Shown here: positions 49,200 through 58,889 of the stretch, one piece after another
Position numbering within the stretch: position 1 is the stretch's first letter
How the letters are laid out: each line of letters begins with the position of its first letter
Source: Nectonema munidae
Lineage: Eukaryota; Nematomorpha; Nectonematoida; Nectonematidae
Direction: 5' to 3'
NCBI GenBank assembly: GCA_030549495.1
Contig: JAUIRK010000501.1
Span: 248,001-312,000 of the forward strand
Length of the DNA: 64,000 bases
Notes under the pieces: model-generated
Told to the model about the DNA's origin: nothing
Databases searched by the model: none
What the model saw: only the letters and a program-made list of their open reading frames with translations
Position numbers and translations under genes: made by a program

Positions 49200-51570
49200 A
49201 ATTTTTTTCATTAAAAATTTTAAATATATTCAATTTTAGTGCATAATGCTCAAAATATTTGATATGTTTGAAAAGTTGTGCTTGAGATCTAATAAAAAGT
49301 TTGTCAATAAATAATATACTATGCATCTCTCAGATACACTGCGACAAACGAGGTTAAAAACTGTATCGTCTAAAACTAATAATCTCTTGAAATATCAAAA
49401 TTATTTTATTTCCAATTCTAACAATTTTTCAAGATTTCCACAAACGACAAAAATATAAAAATTCTTGACCCATACTTTCTCGTGGTTTTACTGTGTACGA
49501 TATGCAACGAAAAGGCACAGGCTCAAAACTACGACGAAATCTTTATTACACCTAGGCGCCGACACTGCGTTCTTTGAAAGCGAGTTGATTGATTTGAAAA
49601 CATGTCCTCCAGATGCTTCTCTAAAATTTATTGATTAATGTTTTTGTTATTTCTAACTGTTGCTGGTATAATGCTGAGGAGGGATGAGGAGGAAAATTTT
49701 GATTTTACTTTTTCTTTGTAAAGAAGTGTGTGATGTGAAAACACTAACTCACTAGCATTTTTCCGTTGATTCTGATTTATGCTGCTTTTACTTTTGGAAA
49801 TGACAAAAAGATATGATATGTCTCTATCGTTTCTTTCAATTGCTCTAAAGTCTGATAAATCATTATAATAGCAGTGATTCTTTTGTTATGCTGGCTAAGC
49901 TGCTTACAAAGTACATCTTTTTATTTACACTTTATTTTTAGGGCTATGTTTTGTCCGTCAACAACAATTTGATATTAGACCAATACACGTTGTTATTTCA
50001 GTTCTCTCATGACTCCCTAAATTTTCTAATGAATCACACAACATTAAAAAGCCATAACTGCTAGAGACGTATTCCGCATTCGCAAAAAATTTTCATCCTC
50101 ATCCGCGTATCATTTAAGTTTCAACATCCGTATTCAAACACTTTTCTTTTTTCTATATGCCGCTAAGTTTTCTTCGGAATTTTTGGATTTTTACTTTTTC
50201 GACAATTTTTATGATAAGTATTTCTTTTTGATGGCACATATGCATTGACATCTTCTCTCTAAATTTTTAAGAAGTATAAAGCTTTACTTATAATCTTTTA
50301 AAGTAATATCTTTTACTTAGAATAGCAATTATGATACCCGCGGATGCAAAAATTCACATCCGATACACCTAATAACTGCCAACCACGTTTCTGGGCACTA
50401 CTTTATTATCGAACTTAAATCTGGCAAAAAGTAGCTTCCAAATTCCTCTTATCATGCGTGATATAAATAGAGATGTGGGGGTTGGAGCCCTGCGTGTGTT
50501 GTAAATTTCACACCCATTACATTTCTAATATAGTCCTTAGAATTCTCGCTCTAAGAAACCATTGTAATGCATTAAATACGATATCCAATAAATACATCAG
50601 AAAAGATATAGAAAATACTCTTCTGATTTTTTAAGACTTGAGACAACAGAGTCAAAAACTGGAAGTGATTCTCAAAGTTTATTTTTCAATTATCCTACAA
50701 AATATTCTAATAATGGCTATCTTGTTTATTATGCTCATGTTGAATGAATCTGAAAAGCTTCTGATTTTTACGAATGTTCACACATTTTGGCCAAATATGG
50801 CATCGTTTTGACAAGTTAGAAATGGGGACTTTTTGTCCTTTTCTTATAAAGTGCATCATCTTACACCATGGATTTTTGTTCAGTTAAACATGGACGTGAG
50901 CGAAGGAATGATAGCCAAATTTAGTAGGATTCGCAAAAAAAAGGCCGTGTTCTATTCTGTTCAATTTTTTTTATTTAAAAAATTGAGTTTCAGTTTTGAA
51001 AAGCGCAATCAGTACATTCATTTCTCAACATGTGAGTTTATCAGAGAGAAGTTATAGAGGTTTTTAAATTTGATTTGAAATAAAAAGATTTTAAAATTTT
51101 TAGGTTGTGATTCACAAAAAAATTAAATTATTAGTATTACTGCATATAGCAGGGGTCCGGGTTCTTTTGGCATCTCGGCACGGGCTCACGTACGTAAACA
51201 TAGGGAAACACTGGTTCATAACTAATGTTAAAGGTGTGAATGACGTACCATATTTCAAGGTCCTTTGTGAATGCCGATTTTACATGGTCGTTGAAAAATT
51301 TTCTGAATCTTACACACTTATGCTTTATGTTTCAAGGCAAAATGTTTGATATATTTTCTTCAACATAGTTTATTAAAATGTTTTATTAGCTTAGTGTTTT
51401 TCCTACATTGTCTTCAAAAAGATTTTCAAATTATTGTCTACACGCTTTTTATCTAAGCTAAGAAATATCATTTAATTAAATTAATCCTAAATTATTTTTT
51501 AATCAATTTCATCTGCAAAAAGTGAGGGAATTTTCCTAAATATCCAGACTTATTACGTCCATTACTAGAT
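49200..51570. other. Long spacer without assignable genes
   Basis: AT-rich sequence with short, composition-driven open frames only. No splice-flanked coding run was recognised. A stretch at 51150-51220 (GGTTCTTTTGGCATCTCGGC) recalls the flank of the MITE at 43.3 kb, but the match is too short to name. Confidence 0.4.
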
Positions 51571-51647
51571 TAACCCTGTTATTAGTGCTTGGCTAAATTT
51601 GCCCGCCCAAGTGCTAGGGGGCGTAAAATGCCCCCCCCCCCAGATAA

Positions 51648-51800
51648 TAAGTTTTTATAAATATTTTTAATGTTACATATATATTTCAACTATGCTGGAT
51701 TAAGTAGTGATATTCATTTTTTATCAAAATCAATCAAACCTGTCAAAAAATTGATTTATCTCAAAAAGAAACATTTTATCCGAATAATTAAATAAAGTTT
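51648..51800. repeat. Single unit of the dispersed ~150-bp satellite
   Basis: TTTCAACTATGCTGGATTAA, then AAAATCAATCAAACCTGTCA and ATTTATCTCAAAAAG match the repeats at 44.0-44.4 kb and 63.7-63.9 kb. Here the unit lies inside the TIR element, so that element may have carried the satellite around. Confidence 0.75.
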
Positions 51801-51849
51801 TTTAAAAAAAAAGTATATTTTTACTATATAACTAATATACAACGATTTT

Positions 51850-52760
51850 TTGAAAATATTTTTGAAGACAGTATCTAGAAGTAATCCGTATGTTTGAAGC
51901 TTTCAGATATTTAAAACCATAAATGCAAACTCTGAGTCCAAAAAATAAAACCAGAATCTTCCATTTGCCATAAAAACAGATATTTTATTTAAATTTAAAA
52001 AATATTTCTGTAGATATTAGAATTAAATTGAAGATTTGATTGACACTTTCAGATATTTAGAACCTCTAAATGCCAAAACTGATTTCAGGAATAAAACTAT
52101 CATGGTTGAATTGGTATAAAAACATATTTCATGTAAAATTAGAGAAAATATTTTTGGATATAGTTTTCAAACATAAACGGCAAATTTGATAGACACTGGC
52201 AGTAAAACCTCTAAATCCGAAAACTGCGTCCAGAAATGAAACCATCATGATCTATTTGCTATAAAAACATATATTTCATTGTAAAATTTGAATGAATGTT
52301 TTCGGAGACAGTTTTTTGAAGTAAACCGCAAATATGATTAACACGTATAGGTATTTTCAAATCTTAAATCTAAAAAATGAGTTCAGAAATGAAACCAGCA
52401 TGACCGATTTAGTATAAAACATATTTTATGTAAAATTTGAAGGAATGTTTTGGAGACAATTTTTAGAAGTAAACCACAAATTTGATTAACACCTATAGGT
52501 ATTTTCAAATCCTAAATGTAAAAAATGAGTTCAGAAATGAAAACAGCATGATCGATTTGGTATAAAACATATTTTATGTAAAATTTGAAGAAATGTTTTT
52601 GGAAACAATTTTTAGAAGTAAACCTCGATTTGATTAAAACTTATAGGTATTTTCAAATCCTAAATGTAAAAAATGAAACCAGCATGGCCGATTTAGTATA
52701 AAATCATATATTTTATGTAAAATTTGAATGAATATTTTAATAGATATATTTCTGATTAAT
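51850..52760. repeat. ~148-bp tandem array, about 7 units
   Basis: Units share GAATGTTTTxGGAGACA, TTTTTAGAAGTAAACC, ATTTGATTAACACxTATAGG, TATTTTCAAATCxTAAAT, GAGTTCAGAAATGAAACCA, GCATGACCGATTTAGTATAA and AACATATTTTATGTAAAATT. Anchor spacing is 149, 148 and 139 bp. Divergence rises toward the left. Non-coding on both strands. Confidence 0.85.
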
Positions 52761-53799
52761 TTCTAAAAAGTAGCCATGATGATTGAAAAAATTAAATATA
52801 TAAAGTGTTATGCTTTCCAAACTGTATATAATTATAAATTTTCAAGGTATTATATAATATAGATCCTAAGTTATGAGGTTAAGTACAGATAATGTCAAAA
52901 TTTTGGTGAAAAATTTTAATTTTTGATTTTGATTGACAGTTTCGGACATGAAAGGGTCATTCAACTACCATGAAAATGGTATCAAAAGATGCAGCTAGCA
53001 ATTTTAGGAAAAGTCACGAAATTTAAAGGGATATGTTTCCGGCAATTTTGTACAATTAATTTTTTAGTGAAGGGAGTGTTTTACGCCCCCTCCCCCAGCA
53101 CTAATAGGGTGAGAAGACTCAGAGATCCTTTGTGAACTTAGAGAACAACATTTACTAGAAAAGATTTTATTAATCCCATAATCCTTTTAACGCTTAAATT
53201 TGTTCTTTCATGCATTTGAATAAGTCTCACATTCCCAAATTATTATGCCTTTACAAAATCAATAAAAATCAAAGGTAATTCCATCTGTTGTTCCCGATAT
53301 TTTCCCATCATTTTTATCAAGATTATTATTACTCTGTTCAGTTGGTACTTAATATATTTTGGTAGCATCTTTAAGATTTGTGTTTCCTATCATGCCCTTA
53401 AAGGTGAACGCGATTGTTTCAATGTTAAACTTTGGAAAATAAATTATGTCTGCTGATGCCTTGCCCGTCCCTATCAACAAAATTTGACTACTTCCCACAG
53501 CTAATCAGCTTTTATTGTCCATGAACACCTTATTTCGAAATTGTATTTTTCCAAAAACATAGTAGATGTATCAAAAATAGGGAAAGTTCTTTCCTTTTCG
53601 AAGTATACCAGTGATGGTAACACCAAAAACTTGGCGAAATACTTGAGTATATAGATATTCCCTCGGGAACTGTGAGGCACGAGTTTAAGATATTTCGTAG
53701 CCAAGTCATTTCGTACCTAGATTTGCCAATTCGCACCCAAAATAAAAAAGACTAGGTCCGCTGCATTGCCATGGAGGTATCTTTTACCTTTTTGAAGAA

Positions 53800-53960
53800 T
53801 TATTTTCCGCGTATTTGCTGTTGTAAAGCCTCATTTCTTTCTCTGTAGATCAAAGTTTCCTTTGCAGTCTTAGATTCGTCGGCATTCCAATTGGTCTTCT
53901 TCTCTAAGCTCTTCCATGCTGGTGCTCGTCTCTCTGCCCATACTCGTCAAAGTCATTCTG
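53800..53960 (-). other. Possible coding relic
   Basis: On the minus strand, about 48 codons stay open (AERRAPAWKSLEKKTNWN, then SKTAKETLIYRERNEALQQQ, then IRGK and a stop). The hydrophilic, protein-like composition is unlike the AT noise nearby. A neighbouring frame (NELLYQNDFDEYGQRDE) also looks coding. The family was not recognised. It could be a last exon or a decayed transposon gene. Confidence 0.3.
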
Positions 53961-54479
53961 ATACAAAAGCTCGTTGCTGTTTTTGACTTGACTTCTGCAA
54001 CTCCTAAGCGCCCACAGAGTACGTTTCTTTATACAAATAAACTTACTCAATAGCAATACGAAAACAGTTACTAATTATTATGAAAATAAAAATTTTAATT
54101 TTCTTTCCCTTTTAAAAAATTTGTTGCAAACTAAGAATGTTTCATTTATTTTCAAGTAAAACACGATCAGATAATAGGAAACATTCTTTCTGTAGTTTTC
54201 ATTCAGCTTGTTGAAATTAATCAACGATGATTTAGCCCAGATAAATGATGTAAAATTTAATTTAACACCAAAAGAAATTTTTTTCTATATTTGTTCAATT
54301 GACCTAATGTGATACAGATTTCCTTGATTATATTGTTGTAGTGAGCATAAAAATTTATTTTGGAATCCAAGATCACTTCTAAATGTTAGAAACGTCTAAA
54401 GAAGCTTCTCTAATTTTTAATTAAGATTTCAGAATACAGTCATGGCGCAAACAAATTAAAAACCTGTTTTTTACATTCA

Positions 54480-55067
54480 TTAGGAGATAATTTTGGTCCG
54501 ACTGCAAAATTAAAATTATCAGGCCAGGCCGATGCTGTCTGTCCGATTCCAGATTTGAGGAATTAATGTTCCTCAGGTGTAATTCACAGCTAGAGTGATT
54601 TTAAATTTTAATAAAACTTTCATGAAAAAGTGTTCATTTGTTTATTTTTCATTTATTTAAAATATATGTTGAAGTTAAGCAGCCTCAGGAGGGGTTGGCA
54701 GTTTGATGGGTGACTCGCGAGGAGTCTCAAGTGTTGCAGGACATATCAGCGAGCCCTACTTATCAACGGCTGGGTAGTGTACATTGTCGAAATTGGCTTG
54801 TGCACCTTTGAATATTCGAAAAGAGTAGGGAAATTTCCCTGTTCTCAGGTTTTCTTCCTTCAGTGCCCATATCGATAGACATGAGCCTCCTTTGGGTTGC
54901 CTAGCGGATAAAAAAATACTAATTGAGGATAAAATCAATTATATAATTGAAATTGAAATTGAAAAAAAAATGGCGACATAATTGCAGCAATTATAATTGT
55001 AATTTGAGCCTTGTAATTGAAAATGCAATTGTAATTGAAATTTATAATTGACCCCAACCTTGGTTGG
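54480..55067 (+). pseudogene. hAT 3' remnant, same family as 27.1-29.0 kb
   Basis: IIRPGRCCLSDSRFEELMFL (about 54516-54575) aligns with the C-terminus of the 28.6-kb hAT (IIRPDRCRLSDLRFEELMFL). The AATTGTAATTG-rich tail and the terminus GACCCCAACCTTG recur at 54930-55067. Between the coding end and the tail lies an unrelated SINE (54671-54915). The tail abuts a piggyBac remnant, so the hAT copy probably inserted into it. Confidence 0.8.
54671..54915 (+). mobile_element. 5S rRNA-derived SINE (SINE3-like), 5'-truncated
   Basis: GAAGTTAAGCAGCCTCAGGA, GGGGTTGGCAGTTT and GATGGGTGAC follow the 3' half of animal 5S rRNA. The distance from GAAGTTAAGC to GATGGGTGAC is exactly 34 nt, as in genuine 5S rRNA. 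The rest of the 5S 3' end is recognisable to about 54745. A non-5S body then runs to GCGGATAAAAAA. The first ~45 nt of 5S are absent, so the internal promoter is incomplete. It is inserted in the hAT remnant. Confidence 0.7.
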
Positions 55068-55623
55068 AAGAAGCCTTCCATTAAGAATTACGGTGCCACA
55101 ACCTTTTTTCTGTACACCACATAGCAAGTTCATTACTCGTAAGAAACCTATCTCTTTAAAAATAAGTCAGGTTTCAAAATGTTAAAACGTTGAGTCATTC
55201 AGATGATAAAATTTAATCCCATAGTTAGCAGGCTTTTTGGGATCGTAGATCGTGAGTAGACAATTACCTCTAAAGGTAATTAGTTGCTCATCTATTGTAA
55301 CTACAGAATGTGATGTCCAATACTGAGAAAACATTTTATCGTGTAATTTTTTAATGTGGCTGAGTTTATTGGAAGAGTCTCTTTTTTCTTTATCATCAAA
55401 TTGCAAGAACACGTCAATTAAATTGAACATTTCCCTTCCTAGACATGCTTTCAAAGATGGACTGCCCGATTTTGAGAAAATGTAGGAAATTATAAATATA
55501 ATAATAATTTAAAATCAATAAAATAACTTTCTCATTTTTAGCTACTCTAGGACCAGAAGGTTTCGAAACAATATGTCTTATGTTTAAAATTTCTGGTCTT
55601 CCTGGCCCCTTTTTGGTACTCAA
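55068..55623 (-). pseudogene. piggyBac transposase remnant C
   Basis: On the minus strand: LIDVFLQFDDKEKRDSSNKL, VVTIDEQLITFRGNC (catalytic Asp-Glu block), YDPKKPANYGIKF, then GTVILNGRLLPT near 55085-55115 ('GTVR.NRK.LP'). An N-terminal piece (KGPGRPEIL) lies at about 55595. It is interrupted by stops and is cut by the hAT terminus at 55067; the C-terminal part is not found. Confidence 0.8.
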
Positions 55624-55639
55624 GAATACTCAGTCAAGT

Positions 55640-57228
55640 CAGGAGCGACTAAAATGTCATCAAACAATTCATTTTTACATGTAAAGGGCGTTGAAGACAG
55701 AAGTTTCAGTATAAATATCACGTCATGACCGAATCTGTGAACATAGAATACTACATATAATAATAATGAACATAAAACGTTGTAAAAACGAAATTGTGAT
55801 GTTGCGAAAATGGTTTTAGTTTACAAAATTTCCATCTTATGTCTATGATTTTTAAAATAAATTTTTTTTTAAATCAACTAAAAAATGATTATGAAAAAGA
55901 ACTCACGAAAGAAGAAGATGAGGAAGACATGTTTGAAAAAATGCGATAAAATTGATCAGAGCAAAGGAACGAGATGAGATGATATGTGACAAAAAGAGAC
56001 AAAAAGAAAATATAACCTTGGTTCACAAGAATAACCACATAAAACGCAAATAGATTGGAGTGAAGCGACACACAGAACACGCCTCCTTGCAAATTAACGT
56101 GATCAATTTTGTACGTTTTGTTTTTAATTTTCGTCATGATATTTATGACAATATTACTTTTTGTAATATCATTCCCAAATCAGGGCGAGATTTGCTCAAA
56201 CTTGTGATAGTGTATGTATACCAAATATGTAAAAACTATTCCTTACCGATACCCATTTATTATGATGACAGAGACAAGTGTACATTGTTTTCTCTTGTTG
56301 AATTGTTTATTATTTTCAAATTTGAAATTTGTATCTAAGCTTGTTTATTTTCGATTTCAAGGTCAAAGTTTGTCATCGCAAATGAAAACGAAACTTTATA
56401 AGTGTATTTAGTATAGTGTCAAAAGATGACATGTTTAACAAAACGGGTGTAAACTTCTATAAATTAAAAAAATTTTTTTTTATATTTCATGAACTTAATG
56501 AAAAATTAAAGTTTAAAGCTGCATTATTAGATGGCGCTCAAAATGAATACAAAAAATTCATCAAAACTTTCACGTGCAGATCGAGAATGGCGAATTAAAA
56601 TAAAGTATTGACATGATTCCAAAAATATAAGTTTTTTAAATGAAACAAATGATGAAAAAATTTCCCACAAAAATCCCATAGAATCCGTCAACCGTGTTGC
56701 TATAAATTTGTGCGTCAAGCGAGGGTGTGCGTGTATGGAATATATTCTAATAAATCATTTTGTTTTTATGCTTTCGTTACTAAATTTATAACATTTCTAG
56801 GTAAACCTTTTTAAAAAATAAACAAACCATTATCTTTTCTTTTTGCACAAAAACATATTAAATACTGTTCCAAATACTCGATATTAAAGTTTTGTGCATT
56901 ACGTTTTCATAAATTTTTTTACATGGTTTCTTGAATTTTTCAGAGAAAAAGCAGGTAAAAGAGTAGAGTTTACCTGTATGTTAAAGATAGCAAAGAAAAT
57001 TTATGTAGTTTATTATATTATTAAAATAACCTTTTATTTTTTGGTTATAAATCTTTACACTTTTTCTAAATTTTTCATATCTTTTGTACGTGTAGTATAT
57101 ATACTGTTCTCTATTTAATCTTATTTTTCTTTCAATGTCCTCTTTATCTTATTGTATTGGTCTTTAAAATGATGGAGGGCTTACTGTTTGAAAAGAGACA
57201 ATTTTAATGGTTTTTTCTTTATTTTTTA
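55640..57228. other. Spacer with weak exon-like pieces
   Basis: The minus strand shows an ATG-TCT-TCC serine run ending in a GTGAGT donor (55940 down to 55915). The plus strand shows a 60-codon hydrophilic frame at 56416-56598 (ELNEKLKFKAALLDGAQNEY). Neither could be joined to neighbours in phase. No repeat was recognised. Confidence 0.3.
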
Positions 57229-57559
57229 AAGACTTTCCCTATAAATATGATTATGGACAACAGAATTTATCAATATCCAATAAAATTGTGGACGAGGATT
57301 CTGAAAGTTTTTTGGAATCGTATAAAACAACTGTGCCTGTGCATCAAATCTTCTTAAAAAATTCCCACGTCAATCAGGATGTAAGTGATGATGACGAAAT
57401 TTTTTCTCAAAACTTCGTTGAAGTCGTCTTGACTGGAAATCAAAGTGTTTCGAAGGAAAGGGATTTTGAAGTGACAGAAATTTTGAAAGATAAATCTTCC
57501 AATCAAAAGAAAAACTTTATGTCTATTAAATCCAGCACTTCTTCATCATCTTCCTTGTA
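57229..57559 (+). CDS. Probable last exon of an unknown acidic protein
   Basis: The frame follows a good splice acceptor (TTTATTTTTTAAAG, ending at 57228) and stays open for about 109 codons to a TAA at 57557-57559. The product is acidic and polar (DEDSESFLESYKTTVPV, SDDDEIFSQNFVE) and ends in SSTSSSSSL. The family was not recognised, and no domain or membrane segment is visible. An internal GTAAGT at about 57382 could be an alternative donor. Upstream exons were not located. It lies about 1.3 kb from the M13 gene on the same strand. Confidence 0.4.
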
Positions 57560-58889
57560 ATTTGAATTTTATTTTACATGTTGGCGTATAAAGCGATTAA
57601 TCGCATAAGAAAACACAATCCCATAATCAATCTTTCTTTTGAAGTGTGGTTTCAAAACAAAAAGGGAATACCTCAAATTATATCATAAATATAATTAAGT
57701 TTTTATATCCAATTTAAATCCGCTCAATATATATTTTAACTAATTATAAATGAAAGGACGTATCCAATCTAAAAGTCTAAATTAATTTTTTTGATTTCAA
57801 AGATTTCTAGATTCTAGATATTCAGACACTACTCTGAAGATAAATTTATACACAAAAAGTTTTTTAAAATGATTTTAATATAGCAGGATAATGTATGTCC
57901 ATAATGTGTATGCATACGTGAGTAGAGTACTAGGAAAACATAACTTAAAAAAGAATGTACACCATGTATGTGATGTGGTAGAAAAGTGTGAAGAATTAAA
58001 ATGAGGCTAGAAATATTTGTTTTATTTTATACTCAGGCCCATATTTAGGAGTGTAGATGGGTCCTCCCTTCTTGACAATGTAAAATACTTAAAAATTTTA
58101 ATTTTTCGAAGTTCCAAAAAAATTTGCTCCCAAAATCTGTATACCCATTGTAGAGCCCTCACGATCATATGTGTCGAAGAAATACTAACACGTCACTCAT
58201 TTCTTTAAACTCTGTAACTGCTATATTGATTGCTTACTTAATTTTTTATCATCAAAGTCATTTTAAAATAACATCATTGGTCGCCGTTCGTTTACAAAAT
58301 TAACGGCAAGTTTCTAATTTTAAACAAATATTTCTCGTTTTCAAAGTGTTTACGCTCAAATCGCATCAAAATCAACTTGCTCTTTTGTAATACCAACGCA
58401 AACTAATGAATCAACCAGCTAACTATTTAATTAGCCAAAAATCAACTAATTATTATTAAAAAATAATTGGGGCGATTTGGTAAAGTGATTTGGTGCATTT
58501 TGGCCAGACATCGAGCAAGGTAGAGTTATGTATGCTTGTGTAAAGAAGACAAAAAAGTTAGAATGTAAGGTAGTGTATAACTTCAATTGATTACAAGTTT
58601 ATGTATGTGCAACAAGAAAGGTTAAGCTAAGTATAGGTTGAATAAACGGATATGATGAAAATCAAAAAGAAGATAAGCAATTCAGGTAGTTTAAAAATAC
58701 AGAGTTTGCCAATTGCTTGGCGAAAAATTTATCTATAAATAATATTAAACTATTTATTTTCAAGCGTTATCTGTTCTTTTTAGGATAAAGGCACCTCATA
58801 CGATATTTTTAAATCGAGCATCTACTTTAGCTGAAAACATATCTTCTAATTTTTTTCCAAACAATCTCTTTTCGAATCTAATCCAAAGC

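Larger units (their letters stand above)
51574..53109. mobile_element. 1.5-kb TIR element with internal tandem repeats, piggyBac-like ends
   Basis: The left end CCCTGTTATTAGTGCTTGG and the right end, reverse-complemented, CCCTATTAGTGCTGGGGG are followed on both sides by GGGGGCGTAAAA. The left flank is TTAA and the right flank TGAG. CCC ends at a TTAA site suggest piggyBac-type mobilisation, with the right target site mutated. There is no coding region. The inside holds one copy of the dispersed ~150-bp satellite (51648-51800), then a separate ~148-bp tandem array. Confidence 0.65.

Noticed and set aside
51850-52760. CRISPR-like or coding repeat array
   Set aside because: Units are ~148 bp, have no spacer pattern and no open frame, and sit within a eukaryotic TIR element.
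54671-54745. Functional 5S rRNA gene
   Set aside because: The first third of 5S is absent and many conserved positions are changed. It sits inside a transposon remnant.
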